DNA of 10,774 bases from Desulfobacteraceae bacterium. GTDB taxonomy: Bacteria; Desulfobacterota; Desulfobacteria; Desulfobacterales; JAABSP01. Shown piece after piece: positions 1 to 8,095 of this stretch (positions are counted from its first letter, which is position 1; each line of letters opens with the position of its first letter). The stretch spans positions 1 to 10,774 of the forward strand of contig JAABTE010000066.1 of the NCBI GenBank assembly GCA_011390035.1. Reading direction: 5' to 3'. Under the pieces are notes generated by a model. That model did not search any database. It had not been told where the DNA came from and was given only the letters and a program-made list of their open reading frames with translations. Position numbers and translations under genes: made by a program.

Positions 1-1
1 G

Positions 2-1258
2 GTGCGATTCAGCCAATTGAAAGAGGATATCACAAAGGGCCGGACCGGTTTCGACAAGATGGGCTTTGATCAGGCCGATTCCCGTCAGGCCGATTCCCGT
101 CAGACCAGTTCGGCTAAGACCGGTTTGGCTAAGACCAGTTTGGCTAAGACCAGTTCGGCTAAGACCGGTTTCCATCCATCCGGGGCCGATGCGGGCCTGG
201 CCGGGGACGCCGGAAACGAGGACGCCCGGAAGAGCGTTCGCTTTCGGGACCTGGCGGCGCTGGCCGGCGACGGCCGGCGACGGCGTCGCCCGCCGGCGGC
301 GTCCGGCCCGAAGGCGGTGGCGCCCGAGGCCGCAGAGGGCCCCGCGGCCTCGGCGGCCGGGGAGCGTCTGGCCATTTACGATGCCGCCTTTTCATACCTT
401 CGGGGCGTCTATGAAAAAGTCCGCAGACAGGAGAGTTTTGACCTTGCCGGGGCCTTTCATATCGTCCGGCGGATCGCCGGGGACGCCTCCAGGGAAGACC
501 CCCTGCTGGTCCGGGCGATCCACCACGATTCCCTCAAGGACTACCCCATATATCACGGGGTGAACACCGCCATCTTTTCGGTCAAGCTGGCCCTGAGCCT
601 GGGCTGGAAGCCGGACCGCACGGAGAGCATGGGGGCCGCGGCCCTGCTCCATGACGTGGGCATGGCCGAGCTGCCCGAAGCCCTGATCTACAAGGCGGAG
701 CCCCTGAGCCGATCCGAGGCGCAGATGGCGCGGGCCCGTCCCGAGCGCAGCCACCGGATATTGTCGGCCATGGGAGAAGAGGGCCTTCCGCTGGCCGAAT
801 GCGCCCTTCGGGTCCACGAGCGGGTGGATGGCGGCGGGTATCCCGGGGGGCTGGCCGGAGACGATGTGCCGCCCTGCGCCCGGATCATCGGTCTGGCGGA
901 CATGTACGAGGCCCTGATTCACACCCGCCCCCAGGGGGAGCGGCACGATTACGCCCAAGCCATCCGGGAGATTCTCAAGACGGCCAAGGGCGGCTTCCAG
1001 AAGGAGCACATCCGGGCGCTGGTGAGCCTTATTTCCATGTTTCCGCTGGAAAGCTGGGTGCGGCTCAACTCCAACGCCATCGGCCGGGTGATTGAAACCC
1101 GGCCGGAAAACCCCATGCGGCCCCGGCTGCGCCTGGAGTACGACGTCAACAGCAGGCCAGTGGCCGAGCCCAGGGAGGTGGATCTGGCGGACCAGTCCAC
1201 CCTGTTCATCACCGGGTCGGTTTCCGAGCGCGAGCTGCGCTCCCTTGATGCCGCCTGA
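2..1258 (+). CDS. HD-GYP-like domain protein (possible cyclic-di-GMP phosphodiesterase, partly degenerate)
   Basis: Cytoplasmic-looking protein of 418 residues from a GTG at position 2; the true start may lie before the window, since only one base is visible upstream. Residues about 20-120 are low complexity (pentapeptide repeats, then Ala/Gly/Arg-rich). The HD-GYP-like core spans about 170-345: His185 in a YHGVNTA context, the HD pair at 217-218, His251, HE at 272-273 followed by DGGGYP (276-281), and LADMYEAL (298-305). The tail at 360-398 (GRVIE..P..RPRLRLEYD..VDL) resembles the C-terminal tail of many HD-GYP proteins. The family hydrolyses cyclic-di-GMP using a metal centre. Two usual positions differ: HDxGK reads HDVGM (Met220), and the HHE motif reads VHE (271-273). 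Catalysis is therefore uncertain and it may be a binding or scaffold protein. It is the first visible gene of the polysaccharide operon. Confidence 0.85.
   Translation: MRFSQLKEDITKGRTGFDKMGFDQADSRQADSRQTSSAKTGLAKTSLAKTSSAKTGFHPSGADAGLAGDAGNEDARKSVRFRDLAALAGDGRRRRRPPAASGPKAVAPEAAEGPAASAAGERLAIYDAAFSYLRGVYEKVRRQESFDLAGAFHIVRRIAGDASREDPLLVRAIHHDSLKDYPIYHGVNTAIFSVKLALSLGWKPDRTESMGAAALLHDVGMAELPEALIYKAEPLSRSEAQMARARPERSHRILSAMGEEGLPLAECALRVHERVDGGGYPGGLAGDDVPPCARIIGLADMYEALIHTRPQGERHDYAQAIREILKTAKGGFQKEHIRALVSLISMFPLESWVRLNSNAIGRVIETRPENPMRPRLRLEYDVNSRPVAEPREVDLADQSTLFITGSVSERELRSLDAA
71..169 (+). repeat. 15-bp in-frame tandem repeats in the HD-GYP gene
   Basis: Two exact copies of CAGGCCGATTCCCGT (71-85, 86-100) are followed by a 9-base partial unit. 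Then come four units of TYGGCTAAGACCRGT at 110-124, 125-139, 140-154 and 155-169; the middle two are identical to each other, and so are the outer two. The unit is five codons, encoding QADSR twice and then SAKTG/LAKTS-type pentapeptides in a polar linker. Copy number could change without breaking the frame. Confidence 0.9.
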
Positions 1259-1268
1259 CCATGGGCCC

Positions 1269-1275
1269 GGAAGGA
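1269..1275 (+). promoter_or_regulatory. Ribosome binding site of the ExeA-like ATPase gene
   Basis: GGAAGGA lies 9 bases before the ATG at 1285. This supports that start and shows independent translation initiation 26 bases after the upstream stop codon. Confidence 0.7.
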
Positions 1276-1284
1276 TGACGCGGC

Positions 1285-2082
1285 ATGTACCTTGATTACT
1301 GGAAACTCAAGGAGCCCCCCTTCGACAACGTGCCCTCCGGCCGGCGGTTTTATGCCTCGCCCCAGCATGAGGAGGCGGTGATGCGCCTGTCCTACGCCGC
1401 CTTGAATGGCAAGGGGGTGGCCATGCTCACCGGCGAGGTGGGGGCGGGCAAGACCACCGTGGCGCGGGCCTTTATGGATGGGCTGCCCCGGGATCGCTTC
1501 CAGAGCCGGATGATCGCCAACCCGGCCATGGCGCCCACCGACCTGATCCGGGAGATCCTGCTGGGCCTCGGGGATTCGGCGGAGGGCGATTCCAAGAGCC
1601 TGCTGCTGGAGCGCATGCGCAACATCCTGACGGACCGGCTGGGCCGGGGCATCCGCACCATCGTGGTGATGGACGAGGCCCATGTGATCGATTGCCGGGC
1701 CACCTTCGAGGAGATCCGGATGCTGCTGAACCTCCAGGCCCACGATCAGTTCCTCATGACCCTGATCCTGCTGGGTCAGCGGCCCCTGCTGAAAAAGATC
1801 GATGCCTTAAAACCCCTTGCCGAACGCATCGCGGTCAAGTATCATTTAAGGGAGCTGGACATGGACAACACCCGGCGCTATATCGCCTTTCGTCTCAAAA
1901 TGGCGGGCGCCGAGAGGGGGATTTTTGCCAATGACGCCATCGCGCCCATATTCCAATACGCCCGGGGCCTGCCCCTGCGGATCAACAACGTCTGCGACCG
2001 AAGCCTGCTCATCGGCCGGATCGAAAAGGCGCGTCTGATCGGAACCCGGATCATTGAAGCGGCCATCGCGGATATTAACTAA
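1285..2082 (+). CDS. ExeA/GspA-like AAA ATPase of an exopolysaccharide locus
   Basis: ATPase of 265 residues starting MYLDYWKLKEPPF, the usual opening of ExeA-like ATPases found in general secretion and in exosortase/exopolysaccharide loci (the PEP-CTERM-locus ATPase subfamily is the closest description I can give). Walker A is GEVGAGKT at 50-57, Walker B is IVVMDE at 126-131, a sensor-type strand LILLGQ lies near 160-165, and RGLPLRINNVCDRS at 227-240 is the usual C-terminal AAA signature. There is no C-terminal peptidoglycan-binding or membrane domain, so it is the short soluble form. The start is supported by the ribosome binding site at 1269-1275. It overlaps the next gene by 29 bases, so the two are probably translationally coupled. 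Family members are thought to energise assembly or secretion; the substrate here is unknown. No exosortase or PEP-CTERM gene is visible. Confidence 0.9.
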   Translation: MYLDYWKLKEPPFDNVPSGRRFYASPQHEEAVMRLSYAALNGKGVAMLTGEVGAGKTTVARAFMDGLPRDRFQSRMIANPAMAPTDLIREILLGLGDSAEGDSKSLLLERMRNILTDRLGRGIRTIVVMDEAHVIDCRATFEEIRMLLNLQAHDQFLMTLILLGQRPLLKKIDALKPLAERIAVKYHLRELDMDNTRRYIAFRLKMAGAERGIFANDAIAPIFQYARGLPLRINNVCDRSLLIGRIEKARLIGTRIIEAAIADIN

Positions 2083-4243
2083 GCCATCGGCCGCCGCCCT
2101 GGCGGCGCTGCTGCTTGTGATGGCGGGCTGCGCCGCGCCGCTGCTCATGACGGCCGGCTGCGCCGGGCCGCCGGAACCGGCGGTGGATTTCATATCCGCG
2201 CCGCCGCCCGCCGACGCCCGCCGGGCGGACGGCCTGCCCTCCGCCGGCCAGTACCGGGGCGTTACGACCGCGGACATGGACAACGACGGCCGGCTGGACA
2301 TCATCGGCTGCGCCTCCTCTCCCGGCGCGGTGGCCATCTGGTACGGCGGGGACGGCGGTTTTTTCAGAGACGCGGTCTTTCTGCCGATAAAAGGAGACGT
2401 GCGGTCCGTGGCCGTGGGCGATTTCAACGGAGACGGCCGTCAGGACATCGTTTTTTCCGTTCGGCGGGAGGCTTCCGGCATCATGGTCTGGCTCAACCAG
2501 AACGGCCGCCTGTTCAGTCGGGGCGTCTCGCCCACGGAGGGCAGCCTGTACGAGGGGGTGGCGGTGGCAGACGTGAACAACGACGGCCATGCCGACATCC
2601 TGGCGGCCAACACCACCACCGACGCGGAGGCGGGCATCCAGATCTGGCTGGGGGACGGGCAGGGCAACTGGCCGGTGGAAACCGGGCCCACCGTTCGGGG
2701 CCGGTTCATGGACGTGGCCCTGGCCGACCTGGATCATGACGGCCTGGCCGACCTTGTGGGGTCCGGCTGGGGCACCTACGACGGGCTGCGTGTCTGGCGG
2801 GGGGACGGCACCGGCAACTGGGCCGCCCTGGCGCCGGTGGACGAGGGCAGCTTTTATGGCCTTTCCATCTCCGATTTCAACGGAGACGGCCATCCGGACA
2901 TCCTGGCCGGCACCCATCGAAGGGGCGTCCGCATTTATTTGGGAGACGGAACCGGCCGATTCGCCCCCCTGGCCCCGCCGACCACCGAGGGCAGCTTCTG
3001 GAAGGTGGTGGGAACGGATCTGGACGGCGACGGCGTCCGGGATCTTCTGGCCGGCTCCCTGGACGACGAGGGCATACGGGTCTGGCGCCGGACCCCGGGC
3101 GCAGAGGGTGACTGGGTGTTTCTGCATCGGGCTTTCCCCAATTTCGGCACCTACTACGACATCCGCATCGCCGATATCAACCGGGATGGCCATCCGGACG
3201 TGTTCGCCGCCAATTTCGGGGCCGGCATCAAGCTCTGGCTGGGCCGGGGCGGGTATCCGTCGCCTCCCCGGGTCCGGGAGGTGGGAACCCTGGACAGCCG
3301 ACCGGGGCCGGAGGAGGTGACGCGAAACGCGGTTTTCACCACGGAGGCCGGCTTTGCGGAATACCGGATCGGACCCGGCGATCTGCTCAAGATCAACATG
3401 TGGAAGGGCTCCACCGGGGAAAGCGAGCAGATCCTGGTGCGGCCGGACGGCCGGATCTCCTTTTCCTTCGTGGAAGACATGGACGTGACAGGCCTTACGC
3501 CCACCCAGCTCGACGCGCTTTTGACCCGGGACATGAAAGTGTATATCCGCAACCCGCGCATCGACGTGGTGGTGGAGGAATACCGCAGCAAGTTCGTCAC
3601 CTTCGCCGGCGAGATCTACACCAACGTCACCTTCCGCTCCGGCCCCGGCCGCTATCCGCTCACCGGCAGGATCAGCCTGCTGGAGATGCTCTCAAAGGTT
3701 GGCGGGCCCACCCAGAGCGCCAACCTGCGCGAGGTCCATGTGCGCAACGCCGATGGCCGGACCTTCAACGTGGATCTTTACAAGACCATAAATTACGGCG
3801 ACCGGACCCAGAACCCGGTGCTGGACGACGGGGATCTGGTGATGATTCCCGCCATCACCCGGGAGGCCAACCGGGTCTATGTTTTCGGAGAGGTGGCAAA
3901 GCCCGGCGTTTACACCTTCACCGGCAGCCAGATGGATCTGTTCGACGCCATCTCCCAGGCCGGCGGCGTCACCATTTTCGCCCGGGAGGACAGCGCCCGG
4001 ATCGTGCGGGGAGACATCACCCGCCCGGAGGTGATCGAGGCGGACCTGGAGCGGCTCATCGAGGAGGGGGATCGGACCCAGAACGTGGGCCTGATCAACG
4101 GGGATCTGGTCTATGTGCCCCGCTCCCTCGTGGGGGACGCAAACCTCTTTGTCCGGCGCATATCTCCCCTGCTGCAAATGCTCTTCATCCCCGCCAATTT
4201 CCGGGATGAATACATGGGCGGCGACGCCTTTCGCCTGCCCTGA
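2054..4243 (+). CDS. Outer-membrane polysaccharide export lipoprotein (Wza/OPX-like) with N-terminal FG-GAP/VCBS beta-propeller
   Basis: Protein of 729 residues. A TTG start inside the ATPase gene gives a basic n-region (MKRPSRILTK), a hydrophobic AALAALLLV stretch and a lipobox-like MAGC (Cys26); a second candidate, TAGC, ends at Cys36. The first in-frame ATG (2120) would remove the signal peptide, so TTG is preferred; GGAA at 2041-2044 is a possible ribosome binding site. Seven Dx(D/N)xDG Ca-binding-type repeats start at residues 74, 123, 173, 225, 274, 322 and 374 (spacing 48-52), which fits a seven-bladed propeller. The export domain begins at 437 (YRIGPGDLLKINMW), followed by two SLBB-like domains at about 514-597 and 606-688. 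Known OPX proteins form the outer-membrane exit channel for polysaccharide. Family members usually lack the propeller, which makes this protein about twice their length. No clear Wza-type outer-membrane helix is seen at the C-terminus. Confidence 0.9.
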   Translation: MKRPSRILTKPSAAALAALLLVMAGCAAPLLMTAGCAGPPEPAVDFISAPPPADARRADGLPSAGQYRGVTTADMDNDGRLDIIGCASSPGAVAIWYGGDGGFFRDAVFLPIKGDVRSVAVGDFNGDGRQDIVFSVRREASGIMVWLNQNGRLFSRGVSPTEGSLYEGVAVADVNNDGHADILAANTTTDAEAGIQIWLGDGQGNWPVETGPTVRGRFMDVALADLDHDGLADLVGSGWGTYDGLRVWRGDGTGNWAALAPVDEGSFYGLSISDFNGDGHPDILAGTHRRGVRIYLGDGTGRFAPLAPPTTEGSFWKVVGTDLDGDGVRDLLAGSLDDEGIRVWRRTPGAEGDWVFLHRAFPNFGTYYDIRIADINRDGHPDVFAANFGAGIKLWLGRGGYPSPPRVREVGTLDSRPGPEEVTRNAVFTTEAGFAEYRIGPGDLLKINMWKGSTGESEQILVRPDGRISFSFVEDMDVTGLTPTQLDALLTRDMKVYIRNPRIDVVVEEYRSKFVTFAGEIYTNVTFRSGPGRYPLTGRISLLEMLSKVGGPTQSANLREVHVRNADGRTFNVDLYKTINYGDRTQNPVLDDGDLVMIPAITREANRVYVFGEVAKPGVYTFTGSQMDLFDAISQAGGVTIFAREDSARIVRGDITRPEVIEADLERLIEEGDRTQNVGLINGDLVYVPRSLVGDANLFVRRISPLLQMLFIPANFRDEYMGGDAFRLP

Positions 4244-4252
4244 GTCGATATC

Positions 4253-6574
4253 ATGGCCCAGTACGACGTCGATCTGAGAGATTACTGGCGCATTCTGAAA
4301 AAGCGCAGGATACTGGTGGGCCTGATGGTGCTGCTGGTGGGCTTTTTCAGCTATTTTTTCGCCAAGATCCGGGAGCCGATGCCCGTCTTTCAGGCCAATG
4401 CCGCCGTCAAGATCGAGCGGCGCTCCTCAATGGCCGATTTTTTCCTGGGCGGGTTCTGGGCCCAGTCGGACAGCATCGCCACCCAGGCCTTTATCATACG
4501 CAGCTACCCGGTGCTGGCCGGGGCCGCCCAGAGGCTGGGCTGGATTCCGGATCACCTGGAGCTGGACCACATCCGGGAGGAGGCCGGCCTGATGCAGTCG
4601 GTGGACCGGCTGCGGGCGATGGTGTCGGCGACTCCCCAGAGCGGCACCAATATTCTCAACATAGACGCCGTTTCCGGGGAGGCGGAACTGGCCGCCGCCG
4701 CGGCCAACGCCGTGGCCGTCAGCTACCGGGAATACAACATCCGGGAGAAGAACAAGGAGACCTTCGAGACAAAGGCCTTCATCGAATCCCAGCTCGAATC
4801 CACCGAGGCCCAGCTCCGGGCGGCGGAGGTGGCGCTGCGGGAATTCAAGGAAAAAAACGACCTTGTCTCCATGGAGGCGCAGTCCGCCAATACCCTGTCG
4901 CGCATGTTCGCCTCGGAATCGGAGCTTCAGGGGATTCGCGAGCAGCAGGATGTGGTGGCTTCTCAGCTCCGGTCCCTTAAGATGGGCGCTGGAGCCGGAG
5001 CGGGCGCCGATTCCCCGGAAAGCTTCGGTTCCCCGGAAAGCTTCGAATCCCTGATCCTGCCGGAGTTTGAGGGCTCGCCCGTTCAGAAACTCAACGAGCG
5101 GCTGCGGGATCTGGTGATGACCCGCAAGACCCTGCTCATCGATTTCACGGAGGCGCATCCGCGGATCGTGGAGATCAACGATCAGATCCACGGACTGATC
5201 TACGGAATCCAAAAGGCGCTTGGCTCCCGCCTGGCGGGGCTGAGGGACCGGGAGACGGAGCTGGCAAACCAGCTCGGGAAACTTCGGGCGGCCACCCATG
5301 CCTATCCGGAAAAGGCCCAGAAGCTCAACCGGCTCCAGCGGGAGGTGGCGCTTCAGGAGTCGCTTTATTCCCAGCTCAAGACGAAATACCAGGAGATCCG
5401 CATCCAGGCCGCCGGCAAGGTGGAGGAGGTGGTTCTGGTGCGGCCCGCATCAGTGCCCGTCTGGCCCATCAACATCCCCTCCAAGGTCACGGTGGTGGCA
5501 ACCGGCGTTATCCTGGGGCTGTTCATGGGGGTGCTGTTTGCCTTTGTGGCGGAAATGCTGGACACCTCCATCGGCACCATCGAGGACGTGGAGTCTTTGT
5601 TGAGCGTGCCGGTGCTGGGCATCATCCCCCAGATCCGGGGCGAGGAGCGGGCCAGGGCCCCGTCGGTGGACCAGCGGGAGCTGGTGGTCCATTTCGATCC
5701 CAACTCCATCGCCGCGGAGGCGTTCCGCTCCATCCGCACCAACCTTCAGTTCATGGGGATGCGGGCCGGCGGGAAGTGCTATGTCATCACCAGCTCGTTT
5801 CTGGAGGAGGGCAAGACCTTCATCAGCGTCAACCTGGCCGTGAGCCTGGCCCAGGCGGGCCACCGGGTGCTGATGATGGAGGCGGACCTGCGAAACCCCA
5901 CCGCCCACCGCGTCTTCGGCCTTCCCCAGTCGCCGGGGTTGTCTGATTACGTCATGGGCGGCCAGCGGCCCGAGGAGGTGATCCAGACCATCACCGACGT
6001 GATGGTGGGCAGGCTGGATATCGACGACATCCTTTCCAACCCCGGTCTCGACAACCTCCACTATCTCACCTGCGGCTCCCCGGCCGCCGGACCATCGGAA
6101 ATCCTCCAGTCGGAGCGGTTTCGGGATCTGCTCAGGTTCGTGTGCGACCGGTATGATATCGTCATCATAGACGCCCCGCCCATCCTGCCGGTGGCCGACG
6201 CGGTGGACATGGCCCCGCTGGCCGACGGGGTGGTGCTGATATATTCCGCGGGCCGCATCGCCCGGGGGGTACTCAAGCGGGCCAAGTCGGCCCTGGACAA
6301 TGTGTCGGCCAACGTGCTGGGGGTGGTGCTGAACAATGTCAAGCCGGAGACGGGGCCCGATTATTTCCGGTATCAGAGCCGGTATTACAGGCGGGAGGCG
6401 CAAAAGCCGGTGGCGCGGTCCTGGGGCGTGATGGAAGACTCTTCCCCGGGCCGGTCCGGCGGGAAATGGCGGCCTTGGCTGCTGGGAATTTTGCTGCTGG
6501 GGGTCGCCGCCGCCGGGCTTTATGCGTACCGGGAGCCGGTTTTGGGCCTGGTCATGCGGCTTTTTGCCCCATAG
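4253..6574 (+). CDS. Polysaccharide chain-length determinant fused to BY-type tyrosine kinase (Wzz/Wzc-like)
   Basis: Inner-membrane protein of 773 residues, starting 9 bases after the exporter stop with only a weak ribosome binding site. The order is: Wzz-type N-terminus (DLRDYWRILKKRR), TM1 about 19-37, a periplasmic coiled-coil-rich region about 165-390, a proline-rich approach (PVWPINIPS) to TM2 about 410-433, then a cytoplasmic kinase. Kinase motifs are the P-loop SSFLEEGKTF (514-523), Walker A' LMMEADLR (540-547) and Walker B DIVIIDAPP (635-643). The tyrosine cluster is Y704, Y707, Y711 and Y712. In Wzc-type proteins cycles of tyrosine phosphorylation control polymer length and partnership with the exporter, here encoded just upstream. 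Three oddities stand out: Glu543 replaces the usual first Asp of Walker A', residues about 580-600 look like an insertion before the LHYLTCG strand, and a further hydrophobic helix (about 741-758) follows the tyrosine cluster. Confidence 0.92.
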   Translation: MAQYDVDLRDYWRILKKRRILVGLMVLLVGFFSYFFAKIREPMPVFQANAAVKIERRSSMADFFLGGFWAQSDSIATQAFIIRSYPVLAGAAQRLGWIPDHLELDHIREEAGLMQSVDRLRAMVSATPQSGTNILNIDAVSGEAELAAAAANAVAVSYREYNIREKNKETFETKAFIESQLESTEAQLRAAEVALREFKEKNDLVSMEAQSANTLSRMFASESELQGIREQQDVVASQLRSLKMGAGAGAGADSPESFGSPESFESLILPEFEGSPVQKLNERLRDLVMTRKTLLIDFTEAHPRIVEINDQIHGLIYGIQKALGSRLAGLRDRETELANQLGKLRAATHAYPEKAQKLNRLQREVALQESLYSQLKTKYQEIRIQAAGKVEEVVLVRPASVPVWPINIPSKVTVVATGVILGLFMGVLFAFVAEMLDTSIGTIEDVESLLSVPVLGIIPQIRGEERARAPSVDQRELVVHFDPNSIAAEAFRSIRTNLQFMGMRAGGKCYVITSSFLEEGKTFISVNLAVSLAQAGHRVLMMEADLRNPTAHRVFGLPQSPGLSDYVMGGQRPEEVIQTITDVMVGRLDIDDILSNPGLDNLHYLTCGSPAAGPSEILQSERFRDLLRFVCDRYDIVIIDAPPILPVADAVDMAPLADGVVLIYSAGRIARGVLKRAKSALDNVSANVLGVVLNNVKPETGPDYFRYQSRYYRREAQKPVARSWGVMEDSSPGRSGGKWRPWLLGILLLGVAAAGLYAYREPVLGLVMRLFAP
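5011..5046 (+). repeat. 18-bp tandem duplication in the kinase gene
   Basis: TTCCCCGGAAAGCTTCGG at 5011-5028 is repeated at 5029-5046 with only the last base changed. It encodes the doubled peptide SPESFG/SPESFE in the periplasmic linker after a Gly/Ala run (245-252). Six codons per unit keep the frame. Confidence 0.9.
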
Positions 6575-6586
6575 GCCGCCCGAGCC

Positions 6587-7981
6587 GTGCGATCCCTTCT
6601 TTTTGCCATGGCCTTTGTGGCGGCCGCGGCGCTGGCCGGCATGGTGGCGGCCAACTTCCGCCCCACGCCCCTTATGGGGGCCGCTGGCACGGTAACGCTG
6701 TTCGCCGTCTCCTTCATCAACATCAGGTGGGGCATCTATATTCTGACCTTCGCCATGCTGCTGTCGCCGGAAATCAGCGTGAGCGAAACCGGAGGGGCCT
6801 CCCTGGACCGGGGCGTCACGCTTCGGCTGGATGACTTCCTGCTGCTGATCATCGGGTTGAGCTGGTTCGCCAAGGCGGCCTATTTCAAGGATCTGGGGCT
6901 GTTCCGGCGCACGCCGTTGAACCGGCCCATTTTCGCCTACGTCGCCGTCTGCGTCATCGCCACCAGCCTGGGCATCCTGGCCGGCCGGGCCTCGCCCAAG
7001 ACCGGCTATCTTTTTGTCCTCAAGTACATCCAATATTTCATCGTCTATTTCATGGTGGCCAACAACCTGGAGACCCAGGAGGACAGCCGCCGGTTCCTGA
7101 TCTGCCTGCTTGTCACCTGCCTGCTGGCCTCCCTGGCCGGCATCGCCCAGATCCCCGGCGGCGGCCGGGTCAGCGCGCCCTTCGAGGGCGCCCCCGGAGA
7201 GCCCAATACCTTCGGCGGCTACCTGCTTTTCGTGGGAATGGTGGCCGGCGGGGTTTTCATGGCCAGCGGCAGCTTTTCCGCCCGCGTCTGGCTGGGGGGT
7301 CTGCTGGCGGTGATGATTCCGCCCTTTTTATACACCCAGTCCCGCTCCTCCTACCTGGCCTTTTTGCCGGCCCTTCTCACCCTGGGCCTGCTGGGGCGAA
7401 AGCCCGTCATCGCCCTGATGCTGATTCTGGTCATCATGGGGGTCAGCCCTCTGTTCCTGCCCGACGTGGTCAAGGAGCGGATCGCTTTCACCTTCAGCCA
7501 GCCCGAGGAGCGGGGCCAGATCCGCGTGGGCGACTTTCGGGTGGACACCTCCACCTCGGCCCGGCTCGAGAGCTGGATGTCGGCCATCCGGGACTGGGCC
7601 CGCCATCCGCTGCTCGGCTACGGCGTGACCGGCTATAAGTTCCTGGACGCCCAGTTTCCACGGGTGCTGGTGGAAACGGGCCTTCTGGGCCTGTCCGCCT
7701 TTTTGTACCTGATTTACGCCATTTTCCGGCTGGCGCTTAAAAACCTTCGGGCGGAATCGACCCCCTGGATGCGGGGCATGATCCAGGGGTTCATCGCCGG
7801 CCTGGTGGGGCTGCTGTTCCATTCCATCGGCACCAATACCTTTATTATAGTGCGCATCATGGAGCCCTTCTGGCTGGTGGCCGGCATGGTGGCGGTGTTG
7901 CCGGAAACCCGGCGGGATGTTTCAGGTGTTTCAAATGTTTCATCTCTGCAAAATCGTGCTTTATATCTTAAAAATCAATAG
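6587..7981 (+). CDS. O-antigen ligase / Wzy-type polysaccharide polymerase family membrane protein
   Basis: Highly hydrophobic protein of 464 residues with about ten predicted membrane segments and a large loop at roughly 295-345. The segment SARLESWMSAIRDWARHPLLGYGVTGY (325-350), followed by LVETGLLGLSAFLYLIY (361-377), matches the usual Wzy_C/O-antigen-ligase pattern (R..W..A.....P..G.G, then a VETG-type turn and a helix). The His-Asn often seen just before this helix is absent (DAQFPRV instead). Family members join lipid-linked sugar units into polymer or transfer glycan onto an acceptor; sequence alone does not separate the two. It starts 12 bases after the kinase gene with GTG at 6587 and no strong ribosome binding site; ATG at 6608 is an alternative. 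The last 20 or so codons become AT-rich and repetitive (VSGVSNVSS), unlike the rest. Confidence 0.85.
   Translation: MRSLLFAMAFVAAAALAGMVAANFRPTPLMGAAGTVTLFAVSFINIRWGIYILTFAMLLSPEISVSETGGASLDRGVTLRLDDFLLLIIGLSWFAKAAYFKDLGLFRRTPLNRPIFAYVAVCVIATSLGILAGRASPKTGYLFVLKYIQYFIVYFMVANNLETQEDSRRFLICLLVTCLLASLAGIAQIPGGGRVSAPFEGAPGEPNTFGGYLLFVGMVAGGVFMASGSFSARVWLGGLLAVMIPPFLYTQSRSSYLAFLPALLTLGLLGRKPVIALMLILVIMGVSPLFLPDVVKERIAFTFSQPEERGQIRVGDFRVDTSTSARLESWMSAIRDWARHPLLGYGVTGYKFLDAQFPRVLVETGLLGLSAFLYLIYAIFRLALKNLRAESTPWMRGMIQGFIAGLVGLLFHSIGTNTFIIVRIMEPFWLVAGMVAVLPETRRDVSGVSNVSSLQNRALYLKNQ
7917..7943 (+). repeat. 9-bp tandem repeat at the 3' end of the polymerase/ligase gene
   Basis: Three units, ATGTTTCAG (7917-7925), GTGTTTCAA (7926-7934) and ATGTTTCAT (7935-7943), encode VS-x triplets in the tail. 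Visible base composition shifts from GC-rich to AT-rich here. Confidence 0.75.
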
Positions 7982-8095
7982 GATGCAATTGAATCCGCAG
8001 CCTTGTGTTTCGCAGCAGCGTGTTTCATGCAACATTCATGGGAAGATGTGAATGCCTCCCGCTTCGTGAATATCTTCATGCCCGCCGTGGTTTTT

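Noticed and set aside
262..281. Two copies of a 10-bp GGCCGGCGAC repeat in the HD-GYP gene
   Set aside because: It is short, within extremely GC-rich coding sequence where such duplication is common; not reported as a feature.
2075..3193. Open frame of 372 codons on the - strand
   Set aside because: It is antisense to the propeller repeats. Its own repetitiveness mirrors the FG-GAP repeats and no domain is seen.
5450..7033. Long open frame of 527 codons on the - strand
   Set aside because: It lies opposite the kinase and ligase genes, which have clear family motifs. Long antisense frames are expected in GC-rich DNA, and the translated sequence is His/Gly/Pro-rich with no recognisable domain.
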